A program made the position numbers and the translations under genes. This document shows positions 52,485-59,693 of a stretch of 64,000 nucleotides of DNA, in pieces; within the stretch, counting starts at the first letter, position 1, and every line of letters begins with the position of its first letter. Source of the DNA: Streptomyces hygroscopicus. GTDB lineage: Bacteria > Actinomycetota > Actinomycetes > Streptomycetales > Streptomycetaceae. Under the pieces are notes generated by a model. The model was not told the DNA's origin, ran no database searches, and saw nothing but the letters and a program-made list of their open reading frames with translations. The DNA lies in assembly GCA_002021875.1 (NCBI GenBank), contig CP018627.1:8060001-8124000 (forward strand). Direction: 5' to 3'.

Positions 52485-54845
52485 CTAGCCGTCCTGGGTG
52501 GTCCTGCGGCGCCGCATCCACCACACCAGTGTTCCGCCGACCGCCGCGAGAGCCCCGGCGACGCCCGCGATCAGACCCACAGGGGTGTCGGATCCGGTGT
52601 CGGCGAGGTTCCCGTCCGGGTCCTTGGTGGCCGGGGGCTGACTGGCGTCGCCGCCGCCCGGGGTGGACGGGTCGGGCGCCGGAGTGGTCGGCTGGTCGGT
52701 CGGTTTGTCCGTGGGCTTGTCAGTCGGCGTCGGAGTGGGTGTCGGGGTGGGGTCGTCGCCGCCGGGGAGCTTGCCGGAGGTGCCTCCGAGGTAGGTGGTC
52801 TCGGTGTCCCGGTAGGTCGTCTCGGCGCCGGTGGAGGTCTTCGTGGTCTTGTCCAGGCCGCGGTGCTCGAGGTTGAACTGGGTGCGGCTGATGTTCCGCT
52901 TGGGGGCCTTGGAGAAGTCCACGCCGCCGACGGTGATCACCCAGACCTCCTGGCCCTTGGTGAGTTCGTACTTGAACTCGCCCTCGGTGAAGATCTTCCG
53001 GTACTTGTCGAAGACCTGCTGCTTGTCCCAGTCCTGGTTGGGGGCGCGCAGCGGCCACCGCTTGACGTCGTTGCTGTTGATGATGGTGTGGAAGTCCGTC
53101 GGCGACACCGCGTCCTTACGGCGGATGTACTCGGCCGCGACGCGGGCGTTGTAGACCCGGCGCAGGTCGGCGTACTGCGGCTCGGTGTTGATCCACTTCT
53201 CGACGAGCGGGACCACGGTGTTGTGGAGGACGCGTTCGTTCTGCTCGATCTCGGCCTTGGTGAGATCGTCGGCGCAGGAGTTGCCGCCGCCGGGGCCGGG
53301 GGTGTTGATGTCCATGTATTCCGACTTGAGCTTCAGCGGGGCGTCGAGGATGTAGACGCCGCCGTCCTGCTCACGGACCTTGGCCGTCTTGGGCTCGATC
53401 CAGTTGCGGCCGGAGTTCAGACAAGGCCAGCCGTTGCGCTTGACCAGGCCGTCCCACGCGGCCTTGCCGGTTTCGGTCTTGGGGTCCATGGCCTTGAAGA
53501 AGTCGTGCTTGAGGCGGAGGTCGGCCTCCAGCAGTACGCGGCCGGCGTCGGTGGACGCGAACGTGCTGTCCATGATCGTCTCGGGCTGGTCCGGGTTGAG
53601 GTTGACCCAGAACTTGTCCGGCGTCAGCGCGAGCCAGGTGAACATGGCGTCCGAGGACATCGTCAGCTTGGCGTCCCCGCCGTAACCCGGATTGGTGTCG
53701 GGGTTCTTGGCGTAGTCGGCCTTCATGGAGTAGTTGAAGCCCTTGCCCTTCACCGGGTCGCCCACGTAGCTGAGTTCGAGGCTGGAGAAGTCGATGCCGC
53801 CGGGGCCGCGCATGAAGTAGCCGCGGGAGTTGTTCCCGTTGTAGATCCGCTGGAGCTTCTGGGCCTCCTCCAGGGACTTCCCCGACCGCAGGGCCTGGTC
53901 GATGATCGGGCCGCGCATGCCGTTCTTGCGCGGGTCGGGGTTGAACCGCGGGTCGTAGCGCGTGTAGTTGTTCGGGTTCTGGGTGCGCTCGATCGCGTTC
54001 GACCGCCGCTCGTTGATCCCGGCCACCGTGCGGGTGGTGTTGCGGTGCTGCTGGATGTCCTTGTTGAGCTGGGCGATCCGGTCCTTGGTGCCCTGGTCGG
54101 TGCGCGCACCGGTCAGATACCGGTTGGTGACCTTCTGGTTCTGCTTGGCGATCTGCCGATCGGCGTCGACCTGCTTCTGCTGGACCTCGCCGTTGGACTT
54201 GCCCTCGACGTGCACGTCGGTTCGCCGGTTACGGGCGTCGACCCAGCGGCGCTTCTTGTTGCCGTTCTCGTCGGTGTAGTCGACGGGGTCCTCACACCAC
54301 CAGTCGGGGCCGACCATGTTGTACTTCTTGACCATGCGGCCCATGAAGGCTTCGCCGCGGTAGTTGTTGCCGGGCTTGCCGATGTACTTCACGTCCAGAT
54401 AGCGCCTGAAGTCCGTGTAACCGCCACGGTCGCGCTGCTCCTGGTAGCGGGCGTAGATCTCCATGACACGGTCGGCCGGCTTGCCGGACTTGTTCGCGAT
54501 CCGCTGCCACTTGCGGTAGTCCTTGCCCGCCTTCTCGAGCTGCTTCTCCGTGGGCGGGAGGACGCCGTCGTACGCCTTGGCCGGGTTGTCGTAGGTGTAG
54601 GTCTCGTCGTTGGGCCAGGCGTCGTACTCCAGGTTGTCCGGGGGTCCGGAGTTCGCCGGAGTGCGGTCGAATTTCTGGCCCAGGTACTTCTCGTCACAGC
54701 GCTGCGTGCGGGGCTTGGCCTCGGCCTCGTCGGTGTGGATGCCGGGCAGGCCGGTCAGCGTCACGGCGCTCGCCGCGGTGAACGCGACCACCAGGCGCGC
54801 CCAGAGGCGCCGTGGATGCGTGGGTTTGGATATGAGGCTGTTCAA
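52485..54845 (-). CDS. Large cell-wall-anchored protein with LAxTG sorting signal
   Basis: 786 residues. The N-terminal signal peptide (residues 1 to about 43) ends near AEAKP. The mature region (about 45-650) has no family I recognise, is rich in Asn, Tyr, Lys and Asp, and carries cysteines at WWCEDP, WPCLN and NSCADD that could form disulfides. A Thr/Pro-rich linker (PTPTPTPTPTDKPTDKPTDQ) leads to LADTG, a hydrophobic helix and MRRRR, a class E sortase LAxTG cell-wall sorting signal. The start is TTG 54845, with GGGGGAGGG 6 nt upstream. No sortase gene is nearby. Probably surface-displayed. Confidence 0.8.
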   Translation of the reverse strand: MNSLISKPTHPRRLWARLVVAFTAASAVTLTGLPGIHTDEAEAKPRTQRCDEKYLGQKFDRTPANSGPPDNLEYDAWPNDETYTYDNPAKAYDGVLPPTEKQLEKAGKDYRKWQRIANKSGKPADRVMEIYARYQEQRDRGGYTDFRRYLDVKYIGKPGNNYRGEAFMGRMVKKYNMVGPDWWCEDPVDYTDENGNKKRRWVDARNRRTDVHVEGKSNGEVQQKQVDADRQIAKQNQKVTNRYLTGARTDQGTKDRIAQLNKDIQQHRNTTRTVAGINERRSNAIERTQNPNNYTRYDPRFNPDPRKNGMRGPIIDQALRSGKSLEEAQKLQRIYNGNNSRGYFMRGPGGIDFSSLELSYVGDPVKGKGFNYSMKADYAKNPDTNPGYGGDAKLTMSSDAMFTWLALTPDKFWVNLNPDQPETIMDSTFASTDAGRVLLEADLRLKHDFFKAMDPKTETGKAAWDGLVKRNGWPCLNSGRNWIEPKTAKVREQDGGVYILDAPLKLKSEYMDINTPGPGGGNSCADDLTKAEIEQNERVLHNTVVPLVEKWINTEPQYADLRRVYNARVAAEYIRRKDAVSPTDFHTIINSNDVKRWPLRAPNQDWDKQQVFDKYRKIFTEGEFKYELTKGQEVWVITVGGVDFSKAPKRNISRTQFNLEHRGLDKTTKTSTGAETTYRDTETTYLGGTSGKLPGGDDPTPTPTPTPTDKPTDKPTDQPTTPAPDPSTPGGGDASQPPATKDPDGNLADTGSDTPVGLIAGVAGALAAVGGTLVWWMRRRRTTQDG

Positions 54846-55020
54846 CGTGTGCCCTCCCCCGGTAAGAGCCCCCGTTCAAGACGGCGGCGCGCAAGAGGGC
54901 TCCGAGACTGCGTCCAGGTGTTGGTTGCGCCGACGACGCCTCACGTTAAGGGGAGGGGCGCGTGGTGTTCCGGGGTTTTGGTCGGCGTGTCCGCGTCAAC
55001 TTTCCCTGGTTCCCGAATCG

Positions 55021-55740
55021 TTACTGATCGAACCAGGTGTCTTCCATCGACACGACGGCATCCTCGGTGCGCCGCACCCGGAAGACCGAGGTCATCAGGC
55101 CGCGCCGGTCGGTGGGCGAAACCGTCTTGAGCGCAAGACCCGCGAGGGCGTCCCACGCGAAGCTCCGCGGTGCGTGGGCCGGGTTGACCCCGGCAGCGGC
55201 GGCCTGCTCCGGGGTGATCCCGAACGCGTCGAGAATCGCGGTCACCTCGCCTGCGACATCCCAGTTCTCCTCACCGGCGAAACCGGCCGCGAAGATTCGG
55301 GCGCCGCCGGGGTGCACGATCTTCCAGGTGCCGTAGTCGGCGCCGGGAAGGTCCATGCCCGCGGCGGCGACGATGACCGCGTCGGGGTAGCGGTCGGCGA
55401 GCGCTTCGGCCTGCTCCTCGATGGGGAAGCTCTCGGACAGGCTGATCAGGGCGGGATCGTTGATCTGGATGACGCCGCCCCAGCAGCCGACCCGGATCAC
55501 ATCCAGGTCGGCGCGGGTGTCCACCTCGATGAGTTCGGTGACGGGAATCGTCCCTTGGCCGTCCAGGACCCGGTCGACGGTGCCGAACGCTTCCGCGAAC
55601 GACCGTGCTCCCGCCTCGTCGTGGGCCTCCAGCACGCCCGCCGGACCGGGGAACGGCGGGCGCACGACGGTCAGGGTGAACTCGCCGTGCCGCTCCACGG
55701 GTTCATCGGCGGGGTAGTCCCACAGGGTCTCGTCAGACAT
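55021..55740 (-). CDS. DUF6333-like hypothetical protein
   Basis: 239 residues, acidic and soluble, matching a Streptomyces-restricted family of unknown function (WDYPADEPVERHGEFTLTVV, VIRVGCWGGVIQINDPAL, APRSFAWDALAGLALKTVSP). No catalytic motif. ATG 55740 is used, and a GTG three codons earlier is possible; no Shine-Dalgarno sequence is convincing for either. It is followed on the same strand by nothing until the surface gene. Confidence 0.7.
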   Translation of the reverse strand: MSDETLWDYPADEPVERHGEFTLTVVRPPFPGPAGVLEAHDEAGARSFAEAFGTVDRVLDGQGTIPVTELIEVDTRADLDVIRVGCWGGVIQINDPALISLSESFPIEEQAEALADRYPDAVIVAAAGMDLPGADYGTWKIVHPGGARIFAAGFAGEENWDVAGEVTAILDAFGITPEQAAAAGVNPAHAPRSFAWDALAGLALKTVSPTDRRGLMTSVFRVRRTEDAVVSMEDTWFDQ

Positions 55741-55773
55741 GGACGACACGGTAGCGGGCCGCCCCCCCCGCCC

Positions 55774-55974
55774 TCACGCTGTGCCGAGGCGGTCGAGTCG
55801 CCCGGCCTTGGCGCTGCGTATGAGGGCGCCGAGGGCGCGGGGGGTGGTGGTGAGGATGGTCTCGGGTTCGTCGCTCTCGCGGAGTCGGATCGTGGCGTTG
55901 TCGGGCGCGGAGACGAAGAGGCAGGCATTGCCTTCGGAGCTGTACGAGGACTTCCGCCACTGGTGGGTGCGCAT
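55774..55974 (-). CDS. DUF397 protein (second of a tandem pair)
   Basis: 66 residues of DUF397 (HQWRKSSYSSEGNACLFVSA ... DNATIRLRESDEP). These small proteins are usually encoded next to an XRE/DUF5753 regulator and are thought to act with it. The C-terminal two thirds are nearly identical to the upstream copy at the DNA level, so this is a recent duplicate. ATG 55974. 10 bp separates it from its twin's stop. Confidence 0.85.
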   Translation of the reverse strand: MRTHQWRKSSYSSEGNACLFVSAPDNATIRLRESDEPETILTTTPRALGALIRSAKAGRLDRLGTA

Positions 55975-55984
55975 TAGCTCCGCC

Positions 55985-56194
55985 CTACAGCGCGCCGAGG
56001 CGGTCGAGTCGCCCGGCCTTGGCGCTGCGTATGAGGGCGCTGAGGGCGGTGGGGGTGGTGGTGAGGATGGTGTCGGGTTCGTCGCTCTCGCGGAGTCGGA
56101 TGGTGGCGTTGTCGGGTGCGGAGACGTACAGGCAGGCGTTGCCTTCCCCGCTGAACGAGGACTTTTGCCAATCGCGAGCGGACAACTCATTCAC
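55985..56194 (-). CDS. DUF397 protein (first of a tandem pair)
   Basis: 69 residues (RDWQKSSFSGEGNACLYVSA ... LSALIRSAKAGRLDRLGAL). The GTG start (56194) overlaps the stop of the upstream XRE gene by 8 nt, so translation is coupled. This is the classic regulator-DUF397 pair of Streptomyces, with an extra copy following. Confidence 0.88.
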   Translation of the reverse strand: MNELSARDWQKSSFSGEGNACLYVSAPDNATIRLRESDEPDTILTTTPTALSALIRSAKAGRLDRLGAL

Positions 56195-57047
56195 CTTTCA
56201 AGGTGCGGATGATGCTCTGGATGAGATCGCGTGATCGGCTCGTCGGGAGCGCGACCGTTTCCATACGATCCAGTACGACGCGGTACTTCTCCAACTGTGC
56301 CGACGCGTCCAGGAGTTCCGAGCCATGCTCCGTATCGAGTTGCACGGTGTCCAGCTGTGGAACCTGACCAGTGGCGTAGAGGATCGACTGTCCCGAGCCG
56401 GGGAACGATCCGGCCTCAAAGGGGATCACGACCACCTTGATGTGGCTGTGCTCGCTCATGTCGAGGATGTGCTGCAACTGCGCCCGTGCCATCTCCGATC
56501 CTCCGAAGCGCATACGCAAAGCGGCCTCATGGACGATGGCCGTGTAGGGCGTGGGCTTGTCCCAGTACAGAATGGCCTGGCGTTTGATGCGATGCGAGAC
56601 GCGGTGCTCCACCTCTGGCGGAGACAGTGTGGGTACGACCTGCCGGAAGATCTCACGAGCATGCTCGGCGGTCTGGAGTAGACCGGGGACGTGCGCGATG
56701 TACGCCGTGCGCAATGCCACGGCGTGGTGTTCGAGCTCGGCAAGGTCGAGCAACCCGGTGGGCAGGATTTCCCGGTACTCCTCCCACCAGCCGCGCTTGC
56801 GCTGTGCCGCCATGTCGATGAGCGCCGCGATCAGAGCTTCGTCCGCGCACGAGTAGTTCCGCGAGAGTGCCCGTAGCCGGTCGGCGCTCACGCCCAACCG
56901 GCTCGCTTCGATATTGCTGATCGTCGTCTGGTTGGTGCCGAGCAAGCTCCCGGCCTCGGTCGACGTCAAACCGGCCCGCTCCCGAAGCCTGCGCAGCTCA
57001 GTGCCGAGGCGGAGTTGACGTGCGGTCGGAAGGCTTCTCATGGGCAT
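56187..57047 (-). CDS. XRE helix-turn-helix regulator with DUF5753
   Basis: 286 residues. The N-terminal XRE HTH is LRRLRERAGLTSTEAGSLLG ... QTTISNIEASRLGV. The remainder is DUF5753, the putative sensing domain (HVPGLLQTAEHAREIFRQ, KRQAILYWDKPTPYTAIVHE, SHIKVVVIPFEAG). Start ATG 57047 behind GGGAG. Divergent from an anti-sigma-like ATPase, a gene arrangement repeated many times in Streptomyces chromosomes. CACTC repeats in the shared gap are candidate binding sites. Confidence 0.92.
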   Translation of the reverse strand: MPMRSLPTARQLRLGTELRRLRERAGLTSTEAGSLLGTNQTTISNIEASRLGVSADRLRALSRNYSCADEALIAALIDMAAQRKRGWWEEYREILPTGLLDLAELEHHAVALRTAYIAHVPGLLQTAEHAREIFRQVVPTLSPPEVEHRVSHRIKRQAILYWDKPTPYTAIVHEAALRMRFGGSEMARAQLQHILDMSEHSHIKVVVIPFEAGSFPGSGQSILYATGQVPQLDTVQLDTEHGSELLDASAQLEKYRVVLDRMETVALPTSRSRDLIQSIIRTLKGE

Positions 57048-57083
57048 CTGCCGATTCTCCCTGCTCAGACGCAACAGGCGTGT

Positions 57084-57109
57084 CACTCACACGAGTGGTA
57101 TATGCACTC
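57084..57109. promoter_or_regulatory. CACTC/GAGTG operator-like array
   Basis: CACTC (57084-57088), ACAC, GAGTG (57093-57097), GTATATG, CACTC (57105-57109): two overlapping dyads in the XRE/ATPase divergent gap. A further dyad, GGTA-AA-TACC, is at 57124-57133. Confidence 0.5.
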
Positions 57110-57201
57110 CTTTTCCGCTCAGGGGTAAATACCTTAAGGGTCGCGGTCTACGGTATGTGCCCGGGATCACAGCCCAACTCCACGCACAGACCGGAGACTT
57201 C

Positions 57202-57696
57202 ATGCCCACCTCACCCCCGGAAAACCCCTGGTCGTACTCGCTCCGCCTGCCCCACGACCCCCGTGCCGCCGCCATCGCGAGGACCACACTCCGTGCCGTC
57301 CTCGCCCGGCACGGCATGGGCGACTTCACCGACCCCGCGACCCTCGTGACCAGTGAGGTGGTCACGAACGCCTACCGCCACACCACCGGCCCAGCCGAAA
57401 TGCGCATCCGCGCCGTGGAGGAGGGGCGTCTGCGGATCAGCGTGTGGGACACCAATCCAGACATCCCGCCGCCCTTCGACAAGCCCCCGGCCCTCTTCGA
57501 CCGCTCGTCCGCCCTCGCGGAGGCCGCCGCGAACACCGAGGCCACCTGCGGACGCGGCCTGCTCATCGTCCGGATCTGCGCCGACAACTGGGGCGGTTAC
57601 GCGCTCGCCGACGAGCTGTTCGGGCGGAGCGGCAAGCTGCTCTGGTTCGAACTCGCACCGCAACACCCCTGCGACGCCTTCGAGATCGCCGCCTGA
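57202..57696 (+). CDS. Anti-sigma-factor-like histidine-kinase-type ATPase (HATPase)
   Basis: 164 residues of the GHKL fold without other domains. The N box is LVTSEVVTNAYRH, the G1 box VWDTNPDIPPP and the G2 box GRGLLIVRICAD. Single-domain members act as anti-sigma or serine-kinase partners (RsbW/SpoIIAB-like). The start ATG 57202 has GGAG 6 nt upstream. It is divergent from the XRE/DUF5753 gene. Its last 100 bp are overlapped by the convergent hypothetical gene. Confidence 0.88.
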   Translation: MPTSPPENPWSYSLRLPHDPRAAAIARTTLRAVLARHGMGDFTDPATLVTSEVVTNAYRHTTGPAEMRIRAVEEGRLRISVWDTNPDIPPPFDKPPALFDRSSALAEAAANTEATCGRGLLIVRICADNWGGYALADELFGRSGKLLWFELAPQHPCDAFEIAA

Positions 57697-58355
57697 CGCG
57701 GAGTGAGTGCCGGGGGGAAGTTCAGGGTCGGCCCGTCGTAGGAACCGCTGTATCCCTGCTCCTTCTCCTCTTCTCGCTTCTTCTCCGGCCAGCCGGGGTC
57801 CATCGCGCACGGCGCGCTGACGAACCCGGTGAGCCGCTGGAATTCCGGTTCCCAGGTGACGTGGATTCCGTAGCCGCCGTCGCGCTCCGCCCGGACGCTC
57901 CATTCCTCGATCTGCTTGTCCTTGCCGTACTCGGTGACGTGCCATCCCTTGGCGTCGAGGCGATGGCGCACCCCGCGCAGTCCGGGGAGTGCCTCCGCCT
58001 TGCGCACCTTGCTCAGGGTCCACTCGTGGTACAGCCGGTACGCGCCCTCCACGGGAGGGTCGGCGATGCTGAACAAGCCGTCCGGGTAGCAGTCGTTGTG
58101 CCCGAAGGTGTTGTTGTCGTTGACATCGACGTAACCGCCTTCGACAGTACGGTCGATGCCGAGCGCGGCGTAGGCGTCCCGGGAGTACCCGGAGAGCAGG
58201 CGCGCCCGCTTCTCGGGGTCGACGTCGGGATAGGTGGAGTCGACGCTCGCGTACGCGAGCCCCGCGAGTCCGGCCGCGGCCAGTGCCAGCACGCTGGTGC
58301 ATCCGACGCGCCACCCACTGCCGCCCTTTCTGGCGGGCGCCTCACTTTCGGTCAT
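57597..58355 (-). CDS. Secreted or membrane-anchored hypothetical protein
   Basis: 252 residues. One hydrophobic segment near residues 17-36 (CTSVLALAAAGLAGLAYAS) is a signal peptide or membrane anchor, followed by an extracellular domain rich in Asp, Tyr and Gly (GYVDVNDNNTFGHNDCYPDG). No family recognised. The 3' end overlaps the convergent ATPase gene by 100 bp, an unusually long tail-to-tail overlap, so its last about 33 residues share DNA with the ATPase. Start ATG 58355. The 225 bp beyond (58356-58580) hold only an open frame that may be a remnant. Confidence 0.65.
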   Translation of the reverse strand: MTESEAPARKGGSGWRVGCTSVLALAAAGLAGLAYASVDSTYPDVDPEKRARLLSGYSRDAYAALGIDRTVEGGYVDVNDNNTFGHNDCYPDGLFSIADPPVEGAYRLYHEWTLSKVRKAEALPGLRGVRHRLDAKGWHVTEYGKDKQIEEWSVRAERDGGYGIHVTWEPEFQRLTGFVSAPCAMDPGWPEKKREEEKEQGYSGSYDGPTLNFPPALTPRQAAISKASQGCCGASSNQSSLPLRPNSSSASA

Positions 58356-58580
58356 ATACGGGACGGTAGGTCCCGGCTCCGGTGGTACGGATCCGCGCGG
58401 CCGCTCAGGACGGCCTAGGTACCGGTACTCACGTCAGGACGGTCGCGGAGAGGTCGCGCAGACCGTCGGGCGCCTCGGCCACCTCGTGCATCAGGGTGGC
58501 GCGCAGGTCGGCCTCGCCGCCGAAGATGTGGAGCACGGCGACTACCTCGCCGCACCGGCCGCCTGACGCCTGCGGCACCG

Positions 58581-59153
58581 TCACGGGAACGTCCGGTGGA
58601 TGGAGATCAGCAATCGCCAGACCTGCCGCGAGAGCGCGTCGGGCTCCGCGTCGATCAGCCCGTGGAGCCAGTCGGCGAACAGGCCCGTGAACGTGGCGGC
58701 CACGGCCGAGTCCGCGGCTTCGGAGTGGCGCAGCCCGGCGCGTTCCCGTTCGAGGCGGGAGCGCGTCCGGAGTTCGCGGTGCAGCAGCTCTCCCAGGGGG
58801 CCGCCGCCGCCCGCCTGGAGCAGGCCCCGGTACAGCTCGGCGTGTGCCGTCACCGACGTGAAGAACTCCGTGAGCGCGGACGGGGGTACGTCGGGGTCGG
58901 GAACGCCTTCGAAGGCGTGAACCGCTTCCACGGCATCCCGGACCACCTCCGCGCACGCGTCGATGGCCAGCGCCTGGAGGTCCTCGTAGTGCAGATAGAA
59001 CGTGGCGCGGCCGACCTCGGCGCGGCGGACCACCGAGGAGACGCTCACCTTTTCCAGCGGCTGGGAGGCGCATTCGGCGAGCAGCGCGTCACGCAGCCGC
59101 CCACGGGTCCGTACGGTGCGCGGGTCCTGGCCCGCCGTCAGATCGTCACTCAC
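58581..59153 (-). CDS. TetR-family regulator
   Basis: 190 residues. The HTH is LRDALLAECASQPLEKVSVS ... AEVGRATFYLHYEDLQALAI. The C-terminal domain resembles TetR_C-type ligand domains. The GTG start (59153) overlaps the stop of the upstream DUF1304 gene (GTGA), so the two are one transcript and the regulator probably controls its own operon. A near-perfect palindrome lies before the operon. Confidence 0.88.
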   Translation of the reverse strand: MSDDLTAGQDPRTVRTRGRLRDALLAECASQPLEKVSVSSVVRRAEVGRATFYLHYEDLQALAIDACAEVVRDAVEAVHAFEGVPDPDVPPSALTEFFTSVTAHAELYRGLLQAGGGGPLGELLHRELRTRSRLERERAGLRHSEAADSAVAATFTGLFADWLHGLIDAEPDALSRQVWRLLISIHRTFP

Positions 59154-59515
59154 CCGGCGATGATGACAGCCGCCAGAGCGAGCGCGCCCGGAATGAGCTG
59201 TGAGAACAGGATCTTTCGGTTCTTTGTGCTGGCCGCCCCGTAGGCACCGGCGACCACGACGCAGATGAGGAAGAAGACCTGTGCCTGGAAGCCCACCGGA
59301 TCGGACGCGACCAGGCCCCATATCAGTCCGGCGGCCAGGAAGCCGTTGTACAGACCCTGGTTGGCGGCCAGCGGCGCGGTGATACGAGCCGTCTCCTGAT
59401 CCATGCCGAACACCGCCAGGCCGCGCGGCCGCTGCCAGAGGAACATCTCCAGCACCATGATGTACGCGTGCAGCACCGCGACCGCACCGACCAGAACTTC
59501 CGCCAGAACCTGCAC
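59150..59515 (-). CDS. DUF1304 membrane protein
   Basis: 121 residues with four membrane helices and the family pattern AVLHAYIMVLEMFLW ... NQGLYNGFLAAGLIWG. DUF1304 proteins are of unknown function, often found with small regulators. I chose GTG 59515, placed 6 nt after GGGGTGGG, which gives the usual family length. The first gene of the DUF1304-TetR operon. Confidence 0.85.
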   Translation of the reverse strand: MQVLAEVLVGAVAVLHAYIMVLEMFLWQRPRGLAVFGMDQETARITAPLAANQGLYNGFLAAGLIWGLVASDPVGFQAQVFFLICVVVAGAYGAASTKNRKILFSQLIPGALALAAVIIAG

Positions 59516-59571
59516 CGCGAGCCCACCCCTTTTTCCGCATGCCAAGGTCGGCGCGCCATCGCCGTCACTTC

Positions 59572-59589
59572 CTGGACAACTGTACAGGA
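59572..59589 (-). promoter_or_regulatory. Candidate TetR operator upstream of DUF1304
   Basis: CCTGGACAACTGTACAGG: an 18-bp palindrome with one mismatched pair. It stands 57 bp upstream of the operon's first start and is typical in size for a TetR site. Confidence 0.6.
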
Positions 59590-59618
59590 ACTCATCCGCG
59601 ACTCGTACGCATACGGAC

Positions 59619-59659
59619 GGGCCGCCGGCTCCCCGTCAGTCAGGGGGAGCCGACGGCCC
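59619..59659. terminator. Terminator of the symporter operon
   Basis: GGGCCGCCGGCTCCCC (59619-59634) pairs with GGGGGAGCCGACGGCCC (59643-59659), one mismatch, 8-nt loop, 35 bp past the symporter stop. Confidence 0.75.
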
Positions 59660-59693
59660 GTTCGCCGTCAGTCGGCGCAGACCGCCGCAGGCG

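Noticed and set aside
58429..58580. Open frame ending GLRDLSATVLT on the minus strand after the TetR gene
   Set aside because: It looks protein-like over about 45 residues, but upstream it runs out of frame through the TetR gene and lacks a start or family. It may be a remnant, not listed as a gene.
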